Shown here: piece after piece, positions 1-8,639 of the stretch
Numbering within the stretch: the stretch's first letter is position 1
Layout of the letters: every line of letters starts with the position of its first letter
Assembly (NCBI GenBank): GCA_963714425.1
Contig: CAVQOI010000004.1
Location: 310,001-374,000, forward strand
Direction: 5' to 3'
Source: DATCYX01 sp963714425
Lineage (GTDB): Bacteria > Chloroflexota > Anaerolineae > Anaerolineales > UBA4823
Length of the DNA: 64,000 nt
The notes under the pieces: generated by a model
The model's input: the letters and a program-made list of their open reading frames with translations, nothing else
What the model was told of the DNA's origin: nothing
Database searches by the model: none
Position numbers and translations under genes: made by a program

Positions 1-2
1 TG

Positions 3-1481
3 CAATCCGGCAAACAGATTACTGGCGCAGATATCATCGCTATCTATCTTCAAGACATATCCGATCAGCACGAAAATTTCGAACTGATCCAGTCCACACT
101 CCAGGGCGAGCAAGGGGTAATGCCTGATCGCCTGCCTGGGGAAGAAATGATGGTCCTGCGTTCCCCCCAATATTGGACTCCTGGCAAACGACCTACAACA
201 TCGCTCCATAAAGCTGTACGTGGGGGAGGGCTGGCTTTTCTTGCATCCACTCCCTTGGGACAAAAAGAAGCTACGATTGGGGTTGTCGCCGTTGCAGGAA
301 ATTCAGCGCCGGATGAAGCAAATATCCAATCCCAGATTCAAACACTTGCCAATATAATCACAGCGCTAATCCAGTTCCATGCGCTTACAAACAATCTCGA
401 AACTTCTCTTCAGGAGAGTATGCGCTCCCTGGCATTGGATAAAACTGGCGTCGATGCGGCAGCTGAAGGCTTTATTCTGCTTACTCCGATGCTCACAATA
501 TCCAGACTTAACCAAGCTGCTGAGGCAATGCTTGGGTACACAAACGAGGAAGCACAGAACCACCCGGTTGGTGATTTCCTCATCGGCACTGGCGCACTCA
601 CTGCCTCCCTGCAGGTTGCCTTACAGGGAGTGCAAACCCTGAAGCAAGACAATATCCGCCTCTACAGGCGGTCCGGTCAGCCTTTTCTAGCCCAGGTGAG
701 CGTCATCCCTGCAATGTACCAAGGCGAGCTGGTTGGAATCGTGGTCTTAATTCACGATCTTAGCGATCAGGAGCAGATCCAGAATCAGGCCCAGCATTTA
801 GAGCAACGCGCCCTGCTTGGCGAAGTGACATCGATCTTCGCCCATGAGGTGCGTAATCCTATCAATAATCTCAGCACTGGTTTGCAGCTCATGGCGTACA
901 ATTTACCCAAGGATGACCAAAATCAGGATTTGATCATCCGCCTACAACAAGACTGTGATCGCCTGAGCGAATTGATGCGGTCAGTGTTGGCTTTTTCCCG
1001 CCCTGCAGAATATGAGATGCAGGCAGTGGATATGAAACAATTAATTAATAATCTTTTGGACCGGTTAAAACCTCTTATGGTTCAAGCCAATGTGCAGCAG
1101 TTCGTGCAGGCAGAGCCGTCCTTGCCAAAGGTTAGTGGAAATCCGCGTGCCCTCGAACAGGTTTTTACGAACCTGATTACAAATGCCATCCAGGCAATGC
1201 AGGATAAAGGCGGCACATTAGCCCTGAAATTACAGAAAGTTCCCAACACGGGGGGGCACAACTACGTCGAAATTCACGTGGCTGACAATGGTCCTGGGAT
1301 CCCAAAGGAGTCCCAGGAACGATTATTCCAGCCGTTTTTCACGACCAAACCGGATGGAACTGGGCTCGGATTAGCGATCACCAAGCGTATCCTGACTGCT
1401 CACAAAGGCAATATTCAGGTGACCAGCTACCCGGGTGCCACTGTCTTCCACGTTCAAATACCGAGCACGGAGAACCAATGA
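3..1481 (+). CDS. Sensor histidine kinase (GAF-PAS-HisKA-HATPase), 5' end outside the window
   Basis: The reading frame is open from base 3, so the start lies upstream and about 492 residues are visible. The first ~125 residues look like the end of a GAF domain. A PAS domain follows (NQAAEAMLGY region), then the dimerisation helix with the phospho-acceptor His in FAHEVRNP, the N box (NLITNAIQAM), G1 box (ADNGPGIP), F box (FQPFFTTK) and G2 box (GTGLGLAI). No membrane segment is visible, so the kinase is cytosolic or anchored upstream. The stop codon overlaps the start of the following NtrC-type regulator (ATGA), so the two form a translationally coupled two-component pair of the NtrB/AtoS type. 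The input signal is unknown. Confidence 0.9.
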   Translation, partial: QSGKQITGADIIAIYLQDISDQHENFELIQSTLQGEQGVMPDRLPGEEMMVLRSPQYWTPGKRPTTSLHKAVRGGGLAFLASTPLGQKEATIGVVAVAGNSAPDEANIQSQIQTLANIITALIQFHALTNNLETSLQESMRSLALDKTGVDAAAEGFILLTPMLTISRLNQAAEAMLGYTNEEAQNHPVGDFLIGTGALTASLQVALQGVQTLKQDNIRLYRRSGQPFLAQVSVIPAMYQGELVGIVVLIHDLSDQEQIQNQAQHLEQRALLGEVTSIFAHEVRNPINNLSTGLQLMAYNLPKDDQNQDLIIRLQQDCDRLSELMRSVLAFSRPAEYEMQAVDMKQLINNLLDRLKPLMVQANVQQFVQAEPSLPKVSGNPRALEQVFTNLITNAIQAMQDKGGTLALKLQKVPNTGGHNYVEIHVADNGPGIPKESQERLFQPFFTTKPDGTGLGLAITKRILTAHKGNIQVTSYPGATVFHVQIPSTENQ

Positions 1482-2677
1482 GCCTGACAGTATTGATTGT
1501 TGACGATGAGGCCAATGCTCGCTTCAACATTGGCAATTTTCTGACTTCGCACGGCTATGAAGTCTCTGAGGCAGGTACGCTCAAAGAAGCCCGGGAAGCA
1601 TTGCGTCTTGGCAATGGCGATATCATTGTACTGGATGTACAACTGAAAGGTGAGTATGGACCCACCTTGCTGGAAGAGACATCTCACATGCCGAACCGCC
1701 CGCCGATAATTTTGATCACTGGCTATGGAGACATCGAGATGGCGGTGGAGGCGATGAAAAATGGGGCCCACGACTTTTTCCCAAAACCGATTAAGCTCGA
1801 TCAATTGGAGAAATCCATCATGCGTGCAGGGGAAATCGTTTCACTCCGACGCGAGCTGGCCCATCTTCGCTCTCAGCAGCGCGGCGCTGTTAATTTTATT
1901 GTTGGAAAAACCCGAACCATGCAGAATCTGCTCGAGATGGTCAAGCGCGCAGCGACAACCTCCGTCTCAGTGCTGATCACAGGGGAGACCGGCACGGGAA
2001 AAGAAGTATTAGCTCGCGCCATTCATCAGATGGGACCACGCGCTGGCAAGCAATTCATTGCTATCAACTGCGCTGCAATTCAGCCCACTGTCATGGAATC
2101 GGAACTGTTTGGACACGAGGCCGGCGCCTTCACGGGAGCAGATAAGCGCAAGATCGGCTTGATGGAAGTCGCGGAAGGTGGAATTCTCTTCCTTGATGAA
2201 ATTGCTTCCATGCCAGTGGACATGCAAGCCAAGCTGCTGCGCGCGCTGGAGGAACGCGAAATCCGCCGCATGGGCGGCACCAACATGGTCCGAGTAGATG
2301 TGCATATTCTGGCAGCTTCGAATCGTCACTTGCCGACCCTGATTGCAGAAAACCGCTTCCGAGAAGACCTTTATTATCGACTGAAAGTTGTGGATCTGCA
2401 CCTGCCTCCTCTGCGCGAGCGCAAAGAAGATATCCCTGAGCTGGTCGGCTTGTTCATCCGCCAGTTAAACCCGCACATGGGTCTGAACATCATCGATGTG
2501 ACACCCCGGGCAATGGAAGCCATGATGCGTCACGCATGGCCTGGAAATATCCGCGAGCTACGCAATGTCATCGAACGCGCCATGCTTTTTTGTGATGAAG
2601 CTGCCATCGACCTTCCCCACTTACCAGCCGATCTGCTCAACGATCAAGAAGATGATAATCGTTTAGATAAGACGTGA
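1478..2677 (+). CDS. NtrC-type sigma-54 activator without a C-terminal DNA-binding domain
   Basis: 399 residues. Receiver domain at ~1-120 with the acidic pair D9/D10, phospho-acceptor D53 (VLDVQL) and the Lys of FFPKP. The AAA+ domain spans ~140-375: Walker A GETGTGKE, the sigma-54 contact loop GAFTGA, Walker B ILFLDEI and the sensor segment with RELRNVIERAM. The family normally adds a Fis-type helix-turn-helix of about 40-60 residues; here the protein ends about 25 residues after the AAA+ lid with an acidic tail (DQEDDNRLDKT). It would therefore act from solution or through a partner, as FlgR-like activators do. The start overlaps the stop of the upstream kinase, its evident partner. Confidence 0.9.
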   Translation: MSLTVLIVDDEANARFNIGNFLTSHGYEVSEAGTLKEAREALRLGNGDIIVLDVQLKGEYGPTLLEETSHMPNRPPIILITGYGDIEMAVEAMKNGAHDFFPKPIKLDQLEKSIMRAGEIVSLRRELAHLRSQQRGAVNFIVGKTRTMQNLLEMVKRAATTSVSVLITGETGTGKEVLARAIHQMGPRAGKQFIAINCAAIQPTVMESELFGHEAGAFTGADKRKIGLMEVAEGGILFLDEIASMPVDMQAKLLRALEEREIRRMGGTNMVRVDVHILAASNRHLPTLIAENRFREDLYYRLKVVDLHLPPLRERKEDIPELVGLFIRQLNPHMGLNIIDVTPRAMEAMMRHAWPGNIRELRNVIERAMLFCDEAAIDLPHLPADLLNDQEDDNRLDKT

Positions 2678-2771
2678 TTCTATTCATCTTCATCGGTTTC
2701 CTTATTTTAAGGTAAAATAATTTCACCATTCATTTTGGATACCAACATTCCAATCTACGGAGGTACGATCT

Positions 2772-3170
2772 ATGACTCATATCATCACTAGCCTTTGCCT
2801 GCGCGACGCTGGTTGCGTAGACGTGTGCCCCGTTGAATGCATCGTGCCCGGAAAGCCGGTCGACAAGTGGCCTTGGTACTATATCGACCCGGACACCTGC
2901 ATCGATTGCGGGGCTTGCATCCCAGAATGTCCGTACGAGGCGATCTTCACCGAAGACGAAGTTCCTTCAGCTTATACTGCGAAGGGTGGGGAAAGCATCG
3001 CAAAAGTAGGCCTCACCGGTCATTACGAAGGTAGCAATCACCACGGCGAACCCGTAGTGCTCGATTGCGTACGCGAATTAGAAGCTGGCGAGGTTGTCGA
3101 CCTGACACCCGATATCCAACCAAATTACGATTACTTTACATCCGGGCCTGGATACACAGCCCTGGAATAA
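2772..3170 (+). CDS. Ferredoxin with two Fe-S cluster motifs (FdxA-like)
   Basis: 132 residues. Cytosolic electron carrier. The first cluster region has C9, C15, C19 and C23 followed by Pro spacing as in 7Fe/8Fe ferredoxins. The second has C43-x2-C46-x2-C49-x3-C53-P, a regular 4Fe-4S motif (DTCIDCGACIPECP). The C-terminal 75 residues carry no further cysteine motif except C99 and resemble the extra region of long bacterial ferredoxins. The start is fixed by a good ribosome-binding site (ACGGAGG about 9 bases upstream). It stands alone between the regulator and a strong terminator, so it is probably a single-gene transcript. The redox partner cannot be told from context. Confidence 0.9.
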   Translation: MTHIITSLCLRDAGCVDVCPVECIVPGKPVDKWPWYYIDPDTCIDCGACIPECPYEAIFTEDEVPSAYTAKGGESIAKVGLTGHYEGSNHHGEPVVLDCVRELEAGEVVDLTPDIQPNYDYFTSGPGYTALE

Positions 3171-3238
3171 CAGTTACTACAATATTGAAAGTAAGCTGGG
3201 CAGGTTATATATACATCTCAATAAATAAGGTCGATTAC

Positions 3239-3284
3239 AAACAAGGGTGCCGTGTGTGTTTGGACACACACGGCACCCTTGTTT
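3239..3284. terminator. Bidirectional terminator, 21-bp perfect stem
   Basis: AAACAAGGGTGCCGTGTGTG and following bases pair perfectly with the mirror arm across a 4-base loop (TTGG at 3260-3263). The stem ends in A-rich and T-rich flanks on opposite sides, so it can stop the rightward ferredoxin transcript and the leftward lipoprotein transcript. Confidence 0.85.
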
Positions 3285-3304
3285 CAAGTAGAAATATCTG
3301 AATT

Positions 3305-4174
3305 CTACTGGTCTCGCAGATTAAGGCTGCCTGCACCGATATTGATATTTATCGTCAAGCGAGGCCCCTCGCCTTCCAGCGTGTATTGGTTCCCTAATTT
3401 CTCCCAATCGCCGCTGATATCCACATTTGCCAGTCCACCGTCTACGAAGATGCGAGCAGATACTCCCTTTGGTACGACTACGGTCACGCTACTGAGCCCC
3501 GAATCTACTGTAACGGTGGCGTCTCGTTTTAGTTGACCTGAAAAGTCTAGGGTATAGTCACCTGCTCCGCCTTTGAATTCCATTTCCCCAAAGTTAGCAT
3601 TCGCCAATCCGGTCAGTCTAACCTGAGAGGCGCCAGTGTTGTAGCGAAGCATTTCCATTTCAATTGGATTGGGAGCTGAGAAATCCAGATTTGACTCCGC
3701 CGCGCCATCGCTAATATGCAAGTTCTGGATTGCCAATCCACCCAAATTGAAGACACCTTTGTATGCACCTGCGTTGATTCGCAAGTCTAGCGGGAATTCA
3801 CCCAGCTTTATATCCCAGATATTTTGCATGTCGTTCCCGAAATCTGGAATGCCTTTCAGGTTTAGGTCTCCAGTCTCGATCAGGGTCTCTTCGGAGGTGA
3901 CAGTGATGACAGGTTTCAAATCCTCAACATTGTAAGTAACCTTTCCCGAGACCAGCATTGCCCCGGCGCCAGGTGAGATGAACAATTCTCCTGCACCGAA
4001 ACCCAGTGTCAGACGAGCCGGGGTCTCCGCTCCATCTGGTACCGGGATATTAACCTCCTCAACAACCGTAGGACCAACTTTGACATCTCTGATCGGCAGG
4101 TTGATTGAGAATCCGCAAGCCAAACTTACCAGACCTAATACTGCTAAGCACACGAGCGCAGTTTTCGGGAACAT
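3305..4174 (-). CDS. toast_rack-domain lipoprotein
   Basis: 289 residues from the chosen start (MFPKTALVC), which has AAGGAGGGG just upstream; the frame is open further upstream but without a ribosome site. The N-terminus is a lipoprotein signal (hydrophobic stretch then LVSLAC lipobox), so the protein should be membrane-anchored and exported. The rest is a repetitive beta-rich protein with G-x-G turns (FGAGELFISPGAGAM; GGLANVDISGDW), matching the toast_rack family found beside LiaF/PspC-like envelope-stress proteins. A PspC-domain gene lies 8 kb away at 11788. A role in sensing or buffering envelope stress is inferred from the family, not shown here. Confidence 0.7.
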   Translation of the reverse strand: MFPKTALVCLAVLGLVSLACGFSINLPIRDVKVGPTVVEEVNIPVPDGAETPARLTLGFGAGELFISPGAGAMLVSGKVTYNVEDLKPVITVTSEETLIETGDLNLKGIPDFGNDMQNIWDIKLGEFPLDLRINAGAYKGVFNLGGLAIQNLHISDGAAESNLDFSAPNPIEMEMLRYNTGASQVRLTGLANANFGEMEFKGGAGDYTLDFSGQLKRDATVTVDSGLSSVTVVVPKGVSARIFVDGGLANVDISGDWEKLGNQYTLEGEGPRLTININIGAGSLNLRDQ

Positions 4175-4418
4175 GGTCCCCTCCTTAATAGGATAATTAA
4201 TTGATACTTTCACCATTTGAATATACGCAGGGGGATGGGACAGGTCGCGGTTCATACAAGACCTGGAAACCAACCCGTCCATCTGCCATTTCTATGTATT
4301 GAGTAGGGAGCAGGGAATATTGACGACGATAACGTCGCCATATTCGTGTTTTTGGGGTTAATCAATGAAGGCTGGAACACAACCACGCTCAATAGCAGTA
4401 TCCCATAACATAATAAAA

Positions 4419-4447
4419 TGCACAACCCAGACAAATCTACGTATAAT
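4419..4447 (+). promoter_or_regulatory. Putative sigma-70 type promoter for the 4480-5624 operon
   Basis: A perfect -10 TATAAT (4442-4447) lies 17 bases downstream of a weak -35 (TGCACA). It precedes the first gene of a three-gene rightward operon by 33 bases. The leader contains ACGGAGG about 11 bases before the ATG. Confidence 0.45.
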
Positions 4448-4479
4448 AAATAAATCGACAAAAAACGGAGGCTGATCTT

Positions 4480-4830
4480 ATGGATAACCCCGAAAACCCT
4501 TCAGACATCGCCGACCAGTTTCGCATCCTGGGCGATAACCTGGCGCGAGCATTGCATGCTGCCTGGGAAAGTCCGGAGCGCAAGAAGCTGCAGGATGAGA
4601 TTAGAGAAGGACTTACCGATATGGCAGTTGTCCTTAAAGGGGAAGTTAACTCATTCCGCCAGAGTCCGACCGGTCAAAGGCTGGAATCAGACATCGATGA
4701 GCTTCGGCAGCGCGTAGAAAGCGGTGAGGCGGCTGATCAGGTACGCAATGAAGTGTTGGATGTATTAAAACTAATCAACGCGGAATTGGAAAAAACGGCG
4801 TCCCGATGGAGCAGGGATGATAGTGCGTGA
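4480..4830 (+). CDS. Small helical protein of unknown function
   Basis: 116 residues, no signal peptide or membrane segment. It is rich in charged residues and predicted helical throughout (LARALHAAWESPERKKLQDE; DELRQRVESG; LDVLKLINAELEKTASR), so a coiled-coil or helical-bundle protein is likely. It begins after a clear ribosome site (ACGGAGG). It lies between the toast_rack lipoprotein and an STAS/anti-sigma pair, 45 bases upstream of the STAS gene, and is probably co-transcribed with it. I do not recognise a named family. Confidence 0.75.
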   Translation: MDNPENPSDIADQFRILGDNLARALHAAWESPERKKLQDEIREGLTDMAVVLKGEVNSFRQSPTGQRLESDIDELRQRVESGEAADQVRNEVLDVLKLINAELEKTASRWSRDDSA

Positions 4831-4875
4831 TATAATCCCGTATCATCCCATCCCTAGACCAGGAGGAGACAGACG

Positions 4876-5211
4876 ATGGAGATCACAACAACCCCATATA
4901 AGCGTTGTGACGCAGTTACCGCGTCAGGACGTGTTGATAGCAGCACAGCCCCTCACCTGGAAGAAGCGCTTAAAGCAATCACCGAATCGGGCCGATATAA
5001 GATTGCTCTCGATATGAGCGGAATCACATTCATGTCCAGTAAGGGCTGGTGGGTACTGATCGACACTCAGAAGACTTGCAAACGCTACAAGCGTGGCGAG
5101 TTGGTGCTTGTCAATGTACGTGAGGCGATCCGTTCTTCTCTAGACTTGGTCGGTATGGGATCTTACTTCAAGATATTTGATGATCTAACTGCCGCTGTTG
5201 GTAGTTTTTAG
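4876..5211 (+). CDS. STAS-domain anti-anti-sigma factor
   Basis: 111 residues, a single STAS domain. The conserved segment LDMSGITFMSSKGWWVL carries the Ser that is phosphorylated in SpoIIAA/RsbV proteins (MSS at about 51-54). Known role of the family: in the unphosphorylated state it binds the partner anti-sigma kinase and frees the sigma factor. The ribosome site is GGAGGAG, 7-8 bases upstream. The next gene, two bases downstream, encodes the matching HATPase. No sigma factor or SpoIIE-type phosphatase is next to the pair, so the controlled sigma factor is elsewhere. Confidence 0.88.
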   Translation: MEITTTPYKRCDAVTASGRVDSSTAPHLEEALKAITESGRYKIALDMSGITFMSSKGWWVLIDTQKTCKRYKRGELVLVNVREAIRSSLDLVGMGSYFKIFDDLTAAVGSF

Positions 5212-5213
5212 GA

Positions 5214-5624
5214 GTGATGAAAACCAAGTCTTTTCCCGGGAATTACCAGAGCCTTTCCAAAATAGGTAAGTTCGTCGTTCAAGCCGCACGTGAAGCGGGC
5301 CTGGATGAACGCAAAGTTTATGAGGTCGAGCTGGCTGTTGACGAAGCCTGTTGTAACATCATCGACCATGCCTATGGAGGAGAAGATCTGGGGGACATGC
5401 AATGCTCAGTAGAAGTAGGTGAGGAAAAATTTACTGTGACATTGAGAGATCGTGGCCGTGCCTTTGACCCATTTAGCGTGCCCGAACCGATCCTTAATGT
5501 TCCTCTCGAAAAGGTGCAGCGCAGAGGTGTTGGAGTTTATTTAATGCGCAGGATTATGGATGAGCTGCACTTTGACACGTCCCCCAAGAATGGAAACGTC
5601 CTGGTAATGGTAAAACGAAAATAA
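5214..5624 (+). CDS. Anti-sigma factor / serine kinase, RsbW-like HATPase
   Basis: 136 residues. It has the short HATPase_c_2 fold of RsbW/SpoIIAB: N box (ELAVDEACCNIIDHAY), G1-like (LRDRGRAFDP) and G2 region (RRGVGVYLMRRIMD). Family role: it binds a sigma factor and phosphorylates the STAS partner. The frame offers GTG at 5214 or ATG at 5217; AGGAG overlaps the end of the STAS gene, so translation is coupled. A clear terminator follows at 5644, making it the last gene of the operon. Confidence 0.88.
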   Translation: MMKTKSFPGNYQSLSKIGKFVVQAAREAGLDERKVYEVELAVDEACCNIIDHAYGGEDLGDMQCSVEVGEEKFTVTLRDRGRAFDPFSVPEPILNVPLEKVQRRGVGVYLMRRIMDELHFDTSPKNGNVLVMVKRK

Positions 5625-5643
5625 CAGACAATGGTTAATGCTT

Positions 5644-5678
5644 GGGGCTGCCTCTGGTCAAGGGGCAGCCCCTTTTTT
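5644..5678 (+). terminator. Rho-independent terminator
   Basis: GGGGCTGCC (5644-5652) pairs with GGCAGCCCC (5664-5672) across an 11-base loop and is followed by TTTTTTG. It ends the STAS/anti-sigma operon. Confidence 0.9.
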
Positions 5679-5688
5679 GTTTTCCGGT

Positions 5689-6051
5689 TTATCGATTTTC
5701 AAGAAACAAACCCGATGACTCTGCATCCAATAATGCCCACAGGGTATAGATCCCTAACAGGGTGCCAATTGGAAAGCCTGGTAAGTTGAGCAATGCCAGG
5801 ATGATGGCCAGGATGCGCGCCCAGGCTTTGTAGCCTAGAAGCCCAATGCCTGCACCAATTCCTGGCGCCGAGACTAATACTGTAAGTCCCGCAATCGCAG
5901 AAGCCACGATTGCGGTAATTCTGATAGCGGTTTCGTCCCCGGAGATCAGCCCGCCTCCTACGATGATGGCAAAGGCGACCAGCGCTCCGAATATACCCAA
6001 TACGCCAAGGACAATATAGATCCAGGCGATAATTTTGATGTGGTCCTTCAT
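5689..6051 (-). CDS. Small integral membrane protein
   Basis: 120 residues from MKDHIKIIAWIYIVLG, chosen because TTGGAGG lies 8 bases upstream; the frame stays open about 30 codons further without such a site. Hydrophobic segments at ~8-32, ~45-75 and ~82-110 suggest three or four membrane helices rich in Gly, Ala and Ile. No catalytic motif is seen. This resembles the small four-helix membrane proteins common in Chloroflexota and Firmicutes whose role is unknown. It is transcribed alone, converging with the STAS operon across the terminator at 5644. Confidence 0.7.
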   Translation of the reverse strand: MKDHIKIIAWIYIVLGVLGIFGALVAFAIIVGGGLISGDETAIRITAIVASAIAGLTVLVSAPGIGAGIGLLGYKAWARILAIILALLNLPGFPIGTLLGIYTLWALLDAESSGLFLENR

Positions 6052-6152
6052 TTTTTTTCCTCCAAACAAGGATGTTAACGTAATGTCCATATCAATATAC
6101 GTACGCGAGTAGACTTTGTTGCAAAAACTTGATTGGATCACCTTGCAGAAAT

Positions 6153-7757
6153 ATGAGCTTTGAGTTATACCAACAAGCGTGGGATTCCCGGTTGTATTAC
6201 CTCAAAAGCACCTTGCACTCGACTGCTAACTTTCTAATTCTCTCCACACTTTTTGCTATTGCTTATGCCCAATCCCCTCTCTACACGTCCAACCAAAACC
6301 AATACTTCCTTCATGGGTCTGCTGCCGCTGGAATAGGGAACCTCGATGAAGATTGGCTGGCAAACACTAAGGATCCGACCCCAGTTTTTAGCAAACTGGT
6401 CGAGCTGAGCCTGAAGTACACCAAGCAAGAAATCCTCTTCTACATCTACTACGCCCTATTAATGGGTGTGTACCTGTCCAGCCTGTATGCGATCGCTGAT
6501 CTCCTGTTTGAAATCCGTTCGTCCAAATTGAAGAGCCTAATATTTATCACCCTCTTTATCGCCATCCACTCTGGGGGATTCCGTTTTGCCCTTTCTCAAA
6601 TGCTGGATAGCGATTGGGCCTATGTTTTCGAGGCAGGCGTCGCCGACCAGCGCATGCTCGGTCCGGTTTTCCAGCCAAGCAGTTTTGCTGTTTTCCTTAT
6701 GCTCTCCCTCTATCTGTTCCTAAGTTCCAGGCCTTATCTTGCTGCGGCTTCGGCGGCGGTGGCAGGGGTATTCCACCCCACTTATCTGCTCAGCGCTGCT
6801 TTGCTCATCTTGAGCTTCGGAATTGCAGATTGGATTGCCAATAGAAAGCTGGCGGAACCAATTCGTTATGGAACGCTCGCAATGCTGCTCGTCGCTCCCG
6901 TCGTGATTTATGTGGTTTCCTCCTTTGCCGGGTCTTCAGTGGGAACGGCAACCCAGGCACGCAATATTCTGGTTAATTACCGCATCCCCCACCACGCATT
7001 GGTCAGTGAATGGTTCGATATCCCAGCAATATTCCAGGTGAGCCTGATCGTCGCAGCGCTGGTACTGATCGCACAAGTGAAGACCGATCCCAGTCGGGAT
7101 AGTCTCCGGCGGACTATGCTGATCATCCTATCCAGCACATCCCTAACTGCGCTGCTTCTGACACTAGCACAAATCTTGACTGCGAACAATGCCCTGGCGC
7201 TGCTCTTCCCGTGGCGAATCTCAATTCTTCTGGTTCCTTTTTCAACAACAGTATTGCTGGCTTACGTCACTACCAGGTTGGTGCAGGCGCTTTCGAAACG
7301 ATCCGCCTCTCAGCAGCGATTAGCAATCCTTGCCTGTATGTTGGTACTCTTCCTTTCGGTATTACTTGGGGCGATCCGCTTTTTTCTGGAAGTACAGCGC
7401 AAAGAGACAGCACCCGAACGCGACTTGGAAGCCTTCGTCTATGCGCAAGTTAATTCAGGCGAGATATACCTGATCCCAGACAAAATGCAGGACTTCCGCC
7501 TGGAAGCTGGTGCGGCAGTATTGGTGGACTTTAAGTCCATCCCCTACCAAGATATAGACGTTCTGGAATGGCGCCGCCGCCTGCGCGTTGTAGAAAAATT
7601 CTATTCAACCCAGGATTGCGCCAGCCTGGAACAGATCTTGCTTCAAGAGAGCATAACGCACGTGATTTTCCCCATGGACATCCCCCCACCCGATTGCGAG
7701 ATCCTGGGCACGATCTACCAGGATCTCGCTTATCGCCTTGTTCAATACGCGCCCTAA
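6153..7757 (+). CDS. Polytopic membrane protein of unknown function
   Basis: 534 residues from MSFELYQQAW; a TTG codon at 6129 would add eight residues. At least eight hydrophobic segments are visible (examples LILSTLFAIAYA, YIYYALLMGVYLSSLYAIADLL, IRYGTLAMLLVAPVVIYVV, LAILACMLVLFLSVLLGAIRF), with an outside-type loop of ~60 residues after the first and a soluble C-terminal ~120 residues ending in a Cys-Pro region. The shape (N-terminal helix, long first loop, many helices, soluble tail) resembles GT-C-like or DUF-type membrane proteins, but I see no DxD-type motif, so no function is assigned. No neighbour explains it. Confidence 0.75.
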   Translation: MSFELYQQAWDSRLYYLKSTLHSTANFLILSTLFAIAYAQSPLYTSNQNQYFLHGSAAAGIGNLDEDWLANTKDPTPVFSKLVELSLKYTKQEILFYIYYALLMGVYLSSLYAIADLLFEIRSSKLKSLIFITLFIAIHSGGFRFALSQMLDSDWAYVFEAGVADQRMLGPVFQPSSFAVFLMLSLYLFLSSRPYLAAASAAVAGVFHPTYLLSAALLILSFGIADWIANRKLAEPIRYGTLAMLLVAPVVIYVVSSFAGSSVGTATQARNILVNYRIPHHALVSEWFDIPAIFQVSLIVAALVLIAQVKTDPSRDSLRRTMLIILSSTSLTALLLTLAQILTANNALALLFPWRISILLVPFSTTVLLAYVTTRLVQALSKRSASQQRLAILACMLVLFLSVLLGAIRFFLEVQRKETAPERDLEAFVYAQVNSGEIYLIPDKMQDFRLEAGAAVLVDFKSIPYQDIDVLEWRRRLRVVEKFYSTQDCASLEQILLQESITHVIFPMDIPPPDCEILGTIYQDLAYRLVQYAP

Positions 7758-7836
7758 CCTGGAAGGGGCACACCTAGGGGTAGAATCAACCGGCAAGTAT
7801 TATACAGATAGAGATCACGCCAAACGAGGAATTCGA

Positions 7837-8508
7837 ATGGAACTATATAACCATGTCCCTCTCAGCACGTATACTGAGTATCCAGCCGAAGAAATGATAC
7901 GGCGTGCCGCTGCTTTTCGCCAGCAAATGCAAGGGCGGCGAACGGTGCGCCAATTTTCCAACCGCCCGGTGCCCCAGCAAGTCATCGAAGAATGCCTCCT
8001 TGCCGCTGGGACGGCCCCAAATGGCGCAAACCTGCAACCCTGGCATTTTGTCGTGGTAGGAGATGCACAGATCAAGCGACAGATACGCCACGACGCCGAG
8101 AAAGAGGAGTACGAGTTTTACCATAAGCGCGCGCCCCAGACCTGGTTGGATGCGCTGTCCCCTTTTGGTGTGGACGAAAATAAGCCCTACCTGGAAATCG
8201 CACCATACCTAATTGTGATCTTCGCGCAGAGCTTTGGCGTTCTGGAAGATGGTCGAAAAGTTAAGAATTATTACGTGTCTGAATCGGTAGGCATTGCCAC
8301 CGGCATGCTCATCACAGCCTTGCACCACGCAGGTCTTGTGTCACTCACCCACACCCCCAGCCCAATGGGCTTCTTGAACCAGATTCTCGGGCGTCCAAAG
8401 AACGAGCGCCCTTACTTGATCCTGGTCGTTGGCTATCCGGGGGAAGATGCCCGAGTACCAGAAATTACAAAAAAGCCGTTGAATGAAATTGCCACATTTT
8501 TGAAATGA
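7837..8508 (+). CDS. Nitroreductase family flavoprotein
   Basis: 223 residues from MELYNHVPLS, which has GAGGA 6 bases upstream; the open frame extends 33 codons further into the previous gene without a site. FMN-binding residues typical of the family are present: RRTVRQFSNRPVP near the N-terminus, then AAGTAPNGANLQPWHFVVV, and a C-terminal GYPGEDARVPE. The NGANLQPWHF segment is like the iodotyrosine-deiodinase/BluB-related branch of nitroreductases rather than NfsB. Predicted to be a cytosolic dimeric NAD(P)H-dependent reductase; the substrate is unknown. Stands alone ahead of the ABC importer operon. Confidence 0.88.
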   Translation: MELYNHVPLSTYTEYPAEEMIRRAAAFRQQMQGRRTVRQFSNRPVPQQVIEECLLAAGTAPNGANLQPWHFVVVGDAQIKRQIRHDAEKEEYEFYHKRAPQTWLDALSPFGVDENKPYLEIAPYLIVIFAQSFGVLEDGRKVKNYYVSESVGIATGMLITALHHAGLVSLTHTPSPMGFLNQILGRPKNERPYLILVVGYPGEDARVPEITKKPLNEIATFLK

Positions 8509-8538
8509 TCCCACAATGATAGTACAATTTACCTAACC

Positions 8539-8564
8539 TTGAAGGAACGGCACGCCTGTATAAT
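8539..8564 (+). promoter_or_regulatory. Weak candidate promoter of the ABC importer operon
   Basis: A perfect TATAAT (8559-8564) preceded by TG lies about 75 bases before the permease start. The only -35-like element, TTGAAG at 8539, is 14 bases away, which is short. Plausible but not strong. Confidence 0.3.
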
Positions 8565-8639
8565 AGAATAATAATGCCTGCAGTGGAATAGAGATCCACT
8601 TCACCTGTCCCGGTCCTGGGAAGAAATTGCTGATTGTAT

